Source: DASQPE01 sp041488455
Lineage (GTDB): Bacteria; Gemmatimonadota; Gemmatimonadetes; Gemmatimonadales; GWC2-71-9
Assembly (NCBI GenBank): GCA_041488455.1
Contig: JBGPPG010000135.1
Location: 1-8,659, forward strand
Length of the DNA: 8,659 bases
Direction of reading: 5' to 3'
In this document: piece after piece, positions 1 through 5,281 of the stretch
Layout: each line of letters opens with the position of its first letter
Position numbering within the stretch: position 1 is the stretch's first letter
Position numbers and translations under genes: made by a program
The notes under the pieces: generated by a model
The model's database searches: none
What the model was told of the DNA's origin: nothing
What the model saw: the letters and a program-made list of their open reading frames with translations, nothing else

Positions 1-138
1 CGGCGGGATTTGGAGCTCGACTTCGGGTGGCTGCTCGCGACCAAGAGCGGGCGGGAGTGGCGCATCGGGATGACCGAGGACCTCGAGCCGAGCGGCCCGG
101 CGATCGACGTCATCTTCAGGCTCGGCGCGAGCTTCTGA
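1..138 (+). CDS. C-terminal end of an outer-membrane beta-barrel protein (DUF3187-like), partial
   Basis: Frame 1 is open from the left edge to the TGA at 136-138 and encodes the last 45 residues of a protein whose start lies outside the window. The fragment alternates polar and hydrophobic residues (LELDFGWLLATKSG, then EWRIGMTEDL, then AIDVIFRLGASF) like beta strands of a barrel, and it ends in Phe, the usual last residue of a barrel protein recognised by the BAM assembly machinery. The pattern 'fG..eDl....p.iDv.f.lg' resembles the end of DUF3187 proteins as I remember the family; this is family-level recall, not a search. It converges on the next gene with 10 bases between stops. No terminator with a T-tract is visible there. 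The outer-membrane barrel call is fairly safe; the family name is tentative. Confidence 0.55.
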   Translation, partial: RRDLELDFGWLLATKSGREWRIGMTEDLEPSGPAIDVIFRLGASF

Positions 139-148
139 GGGTGAAGGC

Positions 149-391
149 TCAGGTCGTCTTCGTGCCGAACAGAAACTGATCCATGTTCTTGAAGAGGAAT
201 TCCTTCGCCTGCGCGTCCCGAAGGTTCAGCCCGTAGTGGTTGATAAGCTGCTGCTGGGTCTGGAGCCACTCGGCCCAGCAGGTGCCGCAGATCTGCTCGT
301 AGACGCGCTGGCCAAGCTCGTTGGGAAAAGGCCGGAAGGCCATCGGTGGCCGGTCCTGCCCGCACCGCGCGCAGTGGATCGTTGTTTGCAT
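149..391 (-). CDS. YggX-family Fe(II)-trafficking / oxidative-damage-protection protein, four-cysteine form
   Basis: Encodes 80 residues. The core FPNELGQRVYEQI (27-34 and around), then WAEWLQTQQQLINHYGLNL (39-57) and the end KNMDQFLFG (68-76) match the YggX family (PF04362), whose E. coli member is linked to labile iron handling and protection of Fe-S proteins from oxidation; about 90 residues is usual. Unlike E. coli YggX, which has a single N-terminal Cys, this protein has two CxxC pairs, C7/C10 and C35/C38, that could bind a zinc or iron ion. The frame is open further upstream (to 508), but the added residues are low-complexity Pro/Ser/Gly and overlap the preceding gene, so the ATG at 389-391 is chosen. 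It has no Shine-Dalgarno; a TATCTT box at 401-406 (minus) sits 9 bases before the ATG, hinting at a very short leader. The preceding membrane-protein gene ends 31 bases upstream, so co-transcription is also possible. Confidence 0.85.
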   Translation of the reverse strand: MQTTIHCARCGQDRPPMAFRPFPNELGQRVYEQICGTCWAEWLQTQQQLINHYGLNLRDAQAKEFLFKNMDQFLFGTKTT

Positions 392-422
392 GGGGGGAGT
401 AAGATAGCCGTCCCTCCCGGGA

Positions 423-713
423 TCAAGGGATGAGGCGGCGGGACACGAGCTCGCCGCGGCGGATGGCCCGGGCCCCGCTGGCCGTCCCGACCCCGATCCC
501 CAGGCCAAAAACCGCGGCCGTCGCCGCGCCGAGCCAGGGTAGCAGCGTCAGGGGTGAAAAGAGGACCGCCCCCACCGCACCAGCGATCCACGGCGCCCAG
601 GGCGACTGCACGGCATCGACGAACCGCAGGCGGCGACGAACGAAGTTCCGGGCGAGGAGATAGCCGCCGAAGCCGGCAGCGGCCGTAAGTAGCAGGGCGA
701 GTGTCGCGTACAT
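423..713 (-). CDS. Small hydrophobic membrane protein of unknown function
   Basis: Encodes 96 residues, mostly membrane-spanning: a helix at about 3-21, a basic stretch RNFVRRRLR (22-30), then two closely spaced hydrophobic segments at about 42-59 and 61-80, and a basic tail (R82, R85, R86, R92, R93). By the positive-inside rule, the loop at 22-30 and the C-terminal tail are probably cytoplasmic. I do not recognise a family and see no catalytic motif. The ATG at 711-713 is preceded by a weak GCAGG about 10 bases upstream. The gene lies 31 bases before the YggX-like gene on the same strand and may share its message; it is divergent from the gene at 807. The GC-rich low-complexity hydrophobic composition makes false ORFs possible in principle, but clear helices with a positive-inside pattern argue that it is real. 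Confidence 0.7.
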   Translation of the reverse strand: MYATLALLLTAAAGFGGYLLARNFVRRRLRFVDAVQSPWAPWIAGAVGAVLFSPLTLLPWLGAATAAVFGLGIGVGTASGARAIRRGELVSRRLIP

Positions 714-746
714 GTGTCCGTGCCTGCGAAAAGGGTTAGTCTCAGT

Positions 747-767
747 GGTGTTCCACTACGGAACACC
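747..767. repeat. Perfect 8-bp inverted repeat in a divergent intergenic region (operator or hairpin)
   Basis: GGTGTTCC (747-754) and GGAACACC (760-767) are exact reverse complements separated by ACTAC. The element lies 34 bases upstream of the minus-strand gene starting at 713 and 39 bases upstream of the plus-strand gene starting at 807. Centre-to-centre spacing of the half-sites is 13 bp, near one helical turn, as expected for a dimeric repressor or activator; it could equally form an RNA hairpin in either leader. The half-site order (GTTC...GAAC) is the reverse of a Gram-positive LexA box, so it is not assigned to LexA. No poly-T follows on either side, so a terminator is unlikely. Confidence 0.55.
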
Positions 768-806
768 GGCCCCTTGAGATTCAGTCGGCTCGCCGGAGGC
801 ATACAG

Positions 807-1253
807 ATGCCCAGGCACCGTAAGCATCCGACGGTCGTGGTCCCCAATATCGGTCCCATGGATCACGCATGGGATGTCCTCGGGGAGTGGCAAGCCGAGC
901 TGGAGCTGCCGGAGGGGGAAACCCCGGTCCGGGGCAAGGTCACGTTCCGGTCCTGGACTAACGCCGAGCTCGAGCTCGACCCTAGGGCGGCCGCGGTGGC
1001 TGGGATCCCGCCCACCGTCGCGCTCGAACGCACCAGCGACATCCACCGGACGGACGCCGGGGGCGGCGCCCTCCAATGGGTCCTCCGGGCGCCCTCGTGC
1101 AACTGGTCCCTCCAGGCGACGCTCTGGCCGGGCGCCTTGCATCTCTTCGTGCATGACGCCGACGACGAGGAGGAGCAGCTCTACCGCGCGCGGGCGACCC
1201 GAAACCGGGACTACTACGCGCGGAAGTATCCGCTGGGCGGTGAGGCCGGCTGA
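807..1253 (+). CDS. Conserved-looking soluble protein of unknown function
   Basis: Encodes 148 residues with no signal peptide or membrane segment. The frame stays open back to 714, but the ATG at 807 has GGAGG 7 bases upstream and is chosen; another ATG at 858 (M18) lies at MDHAWDVLGEWQ and is a weaker alternative. The N-terminus is basic (RHRKH). The middle (about 22-115) alternates charged and hydrophobic residues (GEWQAELELPEG, then GKVTFRSWTNAELELD) like a beta-rich fold; an acidic run DADDEEE (117-123) and an Arg/Tyr-rich tail (RARATRNRDYYARKYP) follow. One lone Cys (C98) and scattered His give no evident active site. It is divergent from the membrane-protein gene and shares the palindrome at 747-767 upstream; the next gene has its own promoter. 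I do not recognise a family and give no function. Confidence 0.7.
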   Translation: MPRHRKHPTVVVPNIGPMDHAWDVLGEWQAELELPEGETPVRGKVTFRSWTNAELELDPRAAAVAGIPPTVALERTSDIHRTDAGGGALQWVLRAPSCNWSLQATLWPGALHLFVHDADDEEEQLYRARATRNRDYYARKYPLGGEAG

Positions 1254-1258
1254 GGCGA

Positions 1259-1288
1259 TTGGCGTAGTTATATTGGTACCCATATAAT
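1259..1288 (+). promoter_or_regulatory. Sigma-70-type promoter abutting the ATG at 1294 (leaderless transcript)
   Basis: A consensus -10 box TATAAT at 1283-1288 lies 18 bases after a -35-like TTGGCG at 1259-1264. Only five bases (TTCGCC with the last T of the surrounding run) separate the -10 box from the ATG at 1294-1296, so transcription should start at or within a base or two of the start codon. There is no Shine-Dalgarno, consistent with leaderless translation. The AT-rich patch stands out sharply from the surrounding GC-rich DNA. Confidence 0.7.
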
Positions 1289-1293
1289 TCGCC

Positions 1294-1686
1294 ATGCAGA
1301 CCCGTTCCCTCGAGCTCCCGCTCTCGGGCCCCGGCGCGGAGGCCCGGACCGCCAAGGTCGAGATCGGCGTTCTGGATCCCGCGGACCGTTTTAAGCGAGC
1401 CGCTTCCGCGTTCGGTGCGGGCCTCGTCGCGGCCGCCGTCGCAGTGCTCATCCCCATCGTCCATTTCGTCCTCGTGCCCACGGCGCTCGTGCTCGGGATT
1501 GTCTTCGGTGTCCGTCGCCTGGGGCAGGGGGAAACGTTTCGGGGCGGTACCGGCGTGTGTCCCTACTGCGGCACCCAGCAGCAGCTCACGCTCTTCGGCC
1601 GATTCCACCTGCCCAAGACGGTGTATTGCTCGGCATGTCAGCGGGAGCTGTATCTCACCACCGTGCCGCCGCACTCCCCCACATAA
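1294..1686 (+). CDS. Membrane-anchored zinc-ribbon protein of unknown function
   Basis: Encodes 130 residues. A soluble N-terminus (1-35) is followed by a long hydrophobic stretch at about 40-73, long enough for a tight two-helix hairpin, then a C-terminal domain with CPYCG (C89, C92) and CSAC (C112, C115), a classical four-cysteine zinc ribbon with a 19-residue loop between knuckles. With a hairpin topology both the N-terminus and the ribbon would be cytoplasmic, where the cysteines stay reduced. No enzyme motif is visible; binding of nucleic acid or a protein partner is possible but is inference. The ATG at 1294 is set by the promoter directly upstream. The last 32 bases overlap the 3' end of the convergent fabH gene, and the tail after the ribbon (TTVPPHSPT) looks unstructured. 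Not recognised as a named family. Confidence 0.75.
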   Translation: MQTRSLELPLSGPGAEARTAKVEIGVLDPADRFKRAASAFGAGLVAAAVAVLIPIVHFVLVPTALVLGIVFGVRRLGQGETFRGGTGVCPYCGTQQQLTLFGRFHLPKTVYCSACQRELYLTTVPPHSPT

Positions 1687-2650
1687 ACCCCGACCCGAAG
1701 GCGGTCATCACGATCAGGTCTCCGCGGGCCACTCGGCCCGCGCGGACGCATTCGTCCAGCGCGATGGGGATCGTCGCGGCGGTCGTATTCCCGTACCGCT
1801 GGATGTTGTTGTGGACCTGGTCGTCGCGCAGCCGAAGGTCCCGCTGGACCATTTCGGAGATCCGCAGATTGGCCTGATGGGGGAGCAGCAGGGCCACGTC
1901 TTCCACCCGGGCGCCGATCTTCCCGAGCACCGCCCGCACCGATTCCGGCATCCGGACCACGGCATGCCGGAATACCTCCTTGCCGTCCATATCCAGGTAC
2001 TGTCGGCCCGCCGCGAGATGCTCGGCCGCGATTCTCGGGTGGTACATCGAGCCGGGTACGTCCACCCAGAGCTTCCCGGCCAATGCGCCGTCGGAGTGTA
2101 GATCGAAGGCCAGGATCCCCCGGTCCGCCTCTTCGCTAGCGCCGAGAACGACCGCGCCGGCGCCGTCCGCGAAGATCACGGCGGTGTTTCTGCCGCGGGT
2201 GGATACGTCCATGCCGGTGGATTGAATTTCGGCGCCGACGACCAGCACGCGGCGGTGCTCCCCCGTTCGGATCCAGGCGTCCGCGACCGAGAGCGCGTAT
2301 ACGAACCCGCTGCACTGGGCGCGCACGTCGAGCGCCGGGATGGGTCCCAGGCCGAGCCGGTGCTGGAGGTACACACCGTTCCCCGGCGCGAAGTGGTCGG
2401 GAGTTGACGTCGCGTAGACGATCGCGTCGACTGCCCCGGCTTCGAGCCCCGCCATCTCGAGGGCTGCGGCGGCGGCCCGGCTCGCGAGATCGACGCCGGT
2501 TTCCCCCTCCCGAACCCAGCGGCGTTCCTCGATCCCGGTGCGGGTCCGGATCCATTCGTCGGTCGTGTCCATCAACCGCGCGAGATCGTCGTTGGTGACC
2601 ACGCGATCGGGGACGGCGAAACCGGTGCCGAGGAAGCAGGCGCGAAGCAT
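1655..2650 (-). CDS. fabH: Beta-ketoacyl-ACP synthase III (FabH family)
   Basis: Encodes 331 residues, the usual length for the family. FabH condenses acetyl-CoA (or another short acyl-CoA) with malonyl-ACP to start fatty-acid synthesis in the cytoplasm. The Cys-His-Asn triad is intact: C113 in RAQCSGFVYAL, H258 in LLPHQANLRI, and N288 in RYGNTTAATIP. The N-terminal pattern DEWIRTRTGIEERRW (31-45) and the closing GSGFMWGSAAARW (319-331) are typical. The ATG at 2648-2650 has a weak AGGA six bases upstream. The gene stands alone rather than in a fab/acp cluster, so a role in making a special acyl starter cannot be excluded; thiolase-fold relatives in secondary metabolism share these motifs. Its stop lies inside the end of the convergent zinc-ribbon gene. 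The upstream 80 bases are shared with the divergent CPXCG gene. Confidence 0.92.
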   Translation of the reverse strand: MLRACFLGTGFAVPDRVVTNDDLARLMDTTDEWIRTRTGIEERRWVREGETGVDLASRAAAAALEMAGLEAGAVDAIVYATSTPDHFAPGNGVYLQHRLGLGPIPALDVRAQCSGFVYALSVADAWIRTGEHRRVLVVGAEIQSTGMDVSTRGRNTAVIFADGAGAVVLGASEEADRGILAFDLHSDGALAGKLWVDVPGSMYHPRIAAEHLAAGRQYLDMDGKEVFRHAVVRMPESVRAVLGKIGARVEDVALLLPHQANLRISEMVQRDLRLRDDQVHNNIQRYGNTTAATIPIALDECVRAGRVARGDLIVMTAFGSGFMWGSAAARW

Positions 2651-2730
2651 GGGAGGTCCTGGCGAGGCGTCGGGGGATCGACGGGGAGGATATCTTCACT
2701 CGGAGATTCACGTTCCGCAAGGCATTCAGG

Positions 2731-2979
2731 ATGATCGCATCGCCCGACGACCCGCTCGACGACGCCTTCCCTCTAGGCGACGGCACGGCCGACACGACGG
2801 CGGATGTCGTCTGCCCGTATTGCGGGGAGAGCAACGAGATCGGCCTCGACCCCGGGAGCGGTGCGGCCCAGGAGTACGTGGAGGATTGTCAGGTCTGTTG
2901 CCGCCCATGGCGGGTCCTGGTCGAGTACGGACCGGATGGCGCCGCGTCCGTCAGCCTGGAGGCGGAGGACGAGGAGTGA
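2731..2979 (+). CDS. CPXCG-motif cysteine-rich small protein
   Basis: Encodes 82 residues. An acidic N-terminus (1-25) leads to VCPYCGESNEI (C28, C31), then EYVEDCQVCCRPWRV (C53, C56, C57) and an acidic tail rich in Glu and Asp. The order CPxCG, about 20 residues, then EDCxVCCRPW is the signature of the Cys-rich CPXCG family (PF14255), short bacterial proteins of unknown function that presumably bind one metal ion through the four conserved cysteines. The ATG at 2731 has AAGG 8 bases upstream. The methyltransferase gene begins 7 bases after the stop, and its GAGGAG ribosome-binding site is formed by the last two Glu codons of this gene, so the two are probably translated from one message. Confidence 0.85.
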   Translation: MIASPDDPLDDAFPLGDGTADTTADVVCPYCGESNEIGLDPGSGAAQEYVEDCQVCCRPWRVLVEYGPDGAASVSLEAEDEE

Positions 2980-2986
2980 CTTCGGC

Positions 2987-3739
2987 ATGAGCACTGGATT
3001 CAAGGACCATTTCTCCGACCAGGCGGCGTCGTACTCGATCTTCCGGCCGACGTATCCCGAACGCCTCTTCGAATGGCTGGCTCAGACGGCGCCGCGCCGC
3101 GAGCGCGTCTGGGACGTGGGAACGGGAAGCGGCCAGGCAGCGGGAGGGCTGGGGGAACGCTTCACGCGGGTCGTCGGTACCGATGCGAGCTCGGCCCAGG
3201 TTGCTCAGGCCGCGGCACACCCACGGGTCGAGTATCTGGTCGCGCCGGCAGAGGCGAGCGGGCTGCCCGCCATGTGGGCGGACCTGGTCACCGTGGCGCA
3301 GGCGCTGCACTGGTTCGATCAGGTGAAGTTCTTCGACGAGGCGAGACGGGTGCTGGCGCCGGACGGATTGCTGGCGGTCTGGTGTTACGGCGATCCGAGG
3401 CTGGAGGACCCCGCGGTCGATCGGATCGTGCACGGCTACAACCGCGGCACGATGGAGAAGTACTGGCCGCCGGAGCGGAACCTCGTGCTCACCGAATATC
3501 GGACGATCCGGTTTCCGTTCCGGGAGATTCCAACGCCTTCGCTCACGCTTGAGGCGACGTGGACGCTCCCGCAGCTCGCAGGCTATCTCCGGAGCTGGTC
3601 GGCGACCGCGCGCTACGCGATAGTGCTCGACCGGGACCCGGTGGCCGCTGTGGAGGAGGAGCTTCTGGGAGTGTGGGGCTCGCCCGAGACCGCCCGCACA
3701 ATCAGGTGGCCGATCACGATCCGCGCCGGCCATCCCTGA
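2987..3739 (+). CDS. Class I SAM-dependent methyltransferase
   Basis: Encodes 250 residues, cytoplasmic. The start has the fold family's lead-in FSDQAASYSIFRPTYPERLF (9-28). Motif I, VWDVGTGSGQAA (41-52), is the SAM-binding glycine loop; D66 in VVGTDAS closes strand 2 and should bind the ribose hydroxyls; APAEASGLP (86-94) is the adenine-contacting region; ADLVTVAQALHWFD (98-111) and FFDEARRVLAPDGLLAVW (115-132) match motifs II and III of Methyltransf_11-type enzymes. The C-terminal 100 residues are rich in Trp, Arg and Pro and probably form the substrate cap; they resemble the trans-aconitate / yeast Crg1-like group, but the substrate is unknown. The ATG at 2987 has GAGGAG 10 bases upstream, inside the preceding gene's end. 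The frame is open back to 2804, but that would overlap the CPXCG gene. It converges on the molybdoenzyme gene with 21 bases between stops. Confidence 0.88.
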   Translation: MSTGFKDHFSDQAASYSIFRPTYPERLFEWLAQTAPRRERVWDVGTGSGQAAGGLGERFTRVVGTDASSAQVAQAAAHPRVEYLVAPAEASGLPAMWADLVTVAQALHWFDQVKFFDEARRVLAPDGLLAVWCYGDPRLEDPAVDRIVHGYNRGTMEKYWPPERNLVLTEYRTIRFPFREIPTPSLTLEATWTLPQLAGYLRSWSATARYAIVLDRDPVAAVEEELLGVWGSPETARTIRWPITIRAGHP

Positions 3740-3760
3740 GACGACCCGGCGCGCCGCACG

Positions 3761-4477
3761 TTACAGCCCGCCCAGCCACGGATAGCCCTGGTCTTCCCAG
3801 TAGCCGCCGGGCCGATCGGCCGTGAACGTCATCCGGGTCAGGTACTTGGTCAGCTTGTAGCCGAGCTTGATCGGCGAATAGACCCTGAGCGGCGCGCCGT
3901 GATCCGGCCCGAGCGGCTGGTCGTTGTACGCATAGGCCAGGATGGTCTGGGGGTGCATCGCACTCTTGAGATCCCAGCCGTTGTAGTAGTTCTCGTCGAA
4001 CGAGTCGAATCGGATGTACCGTGCCTCCGGCAGCGGCTCGACCATCGCTGCAACCGTAGCAACCGGCACGCCCGCCCAGCTCGCGATCGCCGTCCACCCC
4101 TCCACGCAGTGGTGCTTGACCGTGTAGCTCACGGACGGGAGCGCCTCGAGCATGGCCCGGGTAAAGCGGGTCGGTTTCCGCACCAGCCCTCCGACATCGA
4201 GTGACCAGCGGGCCGGATCGGGCGGCAGCGGCGCGGCATCGCTGATGAAATACGAGGGCATCGTCCGGCTCCGCGCCGACGGCGGGTACGTCCGCGCCAG
4301 CCGGGACGAAGACAGCAGGACGTGCTCGCCTACCCAGTCGTTGATCCGGGAGATGGCGCTCAGCCGGGGTTGGATCAGGCGGCCGCCGTCCCAGCCGCAG
4401 GCCGCGACCAGGGACGCGGGCCCCGCCACGAGGCCGAGCCGGAGGAAATCGCGGCGGTCGAGTCCCCGATCAGCCAT
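3761..4477 (-). CDS. Tat-exported molybdopterin-dependent oxidoreductase, sulfite-oxidase fold (MsrP/YedY-like), probable lipoprotein
   Basis: Encodes 238 residues. The N-terminus DRRDFLRLGL (7-16) is a twin-arginine Tat signal, used for proteins exported with cofactor already inserted. It runs into LVAAC (23-27), a good lipobox, so C27 may be lipidated and the enzyme anchored to a membrane. The mature part is the Oxidored_molyb domain (PF00174): VKHHCVEGWTA (120-130) holds C124, the expected molybdenum ligand, followed by WAGVP (134-138), SFDENYY (159-165), and DHGAPLRVYSPIKLGYK (192-208), the cofactor-binding signature. It lacks the extra C-terminal domain of true sulfite oxidases and is shorter than E. 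coli MsrP. The ATG lies inside the end of the cytochrome b gene (ATGGCTGA, 8-base overlap) with GGGGGAGG about 10 bases upstream. Likely role: reduction of an oxidised substrate such as methionine sulfoxide using electrons from the partner cytochrome; the substrate and even the direction are inferred. Confidence 0.88.
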   Translation of the reverse strand: MADRGLDRRDFLRLGLVAGPASLVAACGWDGGRLIQPRLSAISRINDWVGEHVLLSSSRLARTYPPSARSRTMPSYFISDAAPLPPDPARWSLDVGGLVRKPTRFTRAMLEALPSVSYTVKHHCVEGWTAIASWAGVPVATVAAMVEPLPEARYIRFDSFDENYYNGWDLKSAMHPQTILAYAYNDQPLGPDHGAPLRVYSPIKLGYKLTKYLTRMTFTADRPGGYWEDQGYPWLGGL

Positions 4478-5201
4478 GGCTGGGGAACCTCCCCCGGTAC
4501 CAACCCGTGATCATCGCGCGGAGGGAAGCAGGGTCGACCAGGAAGACCAGTGCGACGTGCAGCAGCGTAAACCCGATGAAGACCCAGACGGCGAGAAAGT
4601 GCCAATAGCGAGCGAGCTCGTAGCCGCCGAACAGGCGCGTGAGCCAGGCGAGCTGTACCGGCTTGTAAACCGCGAAGCCGGTGAGCGCCGACAGCGCGCC
4701 GAGAAGCACGATAGAGGTGTATGCGGCCTTCTGGAGCGCGTTGTGCTTGCCCTGCGCGGGGTGCTCCTTCCTGAGCCGCAGGTAGTAGAGCTGCATCGCG
4801 ATGGCTGGCTTCACGTCCCGCGGCCTGAAGAGCAGGGCCTTCCATTCCCCGGAGACGACCAGGAACACGAGATACACCAGCCCGGTGAGCACGAACGGCC
4901 ACGCAAGCGCGAAATGCCACTGGAGGCCACCCGCGAGCCAGCCGCCAAGCCGGCTCCATTCCGGGAACCCGGAGGGGAAGTGTCCGGAATCGAACGGATT
5001 GGGGACCGGGTAGACGTGTCCCTTCTCGCCAAAGTGGGGGAACGCCTGGTAGATCTGGAGGCCGCTCGCGATCATGCCGAGGAGGACGATCGCGTTGAGC
5101 CAATGCGCCGCCCGGACCAGGCCGTGATGGCGCTTCACGAGGGCAGGGGCATCCGGGGACTCAGCGTCCTCGGCTGGCGGCGGCAAGGTTGATGGGGTCA
5201 A
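4470..5201 (-). CDS. Cytochrome b561-family membrane subunit, redox partner of the molybdoenzyme
   Basis: Encodes 243 residues with four membrane helices at about 33-52, 95-116, 158-178 and 200-222. His in or beside helices fit two b-type haems: H33 (RAAHWLNA), H96 (QWHFALAW), H201 (YWHFLAVW) and H215 (LLHVAL). This is the Ni_hydr_CYTB / thiosulfate-reductase cytochrome b pattern (PF01292): it exchanges electrons between quinol and an outside enzyme. A 20-residue Pro/Glu/Asp-rich cytoplasmic N-terminus precedes KRHHGLVRAAHW. The start is TTG at 5199-5201: GGAG lies 7 bases upstream, no ATG precedes helix 1, and the alternative GTG at V22 has less support. The stop overlaps the molybdoenzyme start by 8 bases, so the pair is translationally coupled. 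It is not MsrQ, which has a different sequence family. Eighty bases separate it from the ABC ATPase gene upstream; no clear promoter is seen in them. Confidence 0.87.
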   Translation of the reverse strand: MTPSTLPPPAEDAESPDAPALVKRHHGLVRAAHWLNAIVLLGMIASGLQIYQAFPHFGEKGHVYPVPNPFDSGHFPSGFPEWSRLGGWLAGGLQWHFALAWPFVLTGLVYLVFLVVSGEWKALLFRPRDVKPAIAMQLYYLRLRKEHPAQGKHNALQKAAYTSIVLLGALSALTGFAVYKPVQLAWLTRLFGGYELARYWHFLAVWVFIGFTLLHVALVFLVDPASLRAMITGWYRGRFPSHG

Positions 5202-5281
5202 GAGACGACTCCAGGGCCGGAGCGATGCGACAACTCAACGCTACGGGCGGACCACCGGTTCCATCGGGGTCTGTGGGGCGT

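Noticed and set aside
135..152. CTGAG/CTCAG hairpin between the two convergent stops as a terminator
   Set aside because: Only five base pairs and no T-tract on either strand.
392..508. N-terminal extension of the YggX-like protein
   Set aside because: The extra residues are low complexity and overlap the preceding gene; family alignment begins at the ATG at 391.
756..1481. Minus-strand frame of 241 codons across the region 807-1481
   Set aside because: It would cover two plus-strand genes, one with a near-consensus promoter and a zinc ribbon, and its translation is Arg/Pro-rich without a domain.
2804..2986. Upstream extension of the methyltransferase reading frame
   Set aside because: It would run through the CPXCG gene in another frame; the ATG at 2987 has GAGGAG upstream and begins the conserved part of the protein.
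3747..3756. CGGCGCGCCG palindrome between the methyltransferase and molybdoenzyme stops
   Set aside because: Ten bases of pure G/C palindrome without a loop or T-tract; expected by chance in DNA of this composition.
4152..5192. Open plus-strand frame of 346 codons antisense to the cytochrome b and molybdoenzyme genes
   Set aside because: The protein would be low-complexity and charged; the minus-strand genes have membrane helices, haem ligands and cofactor motifs.
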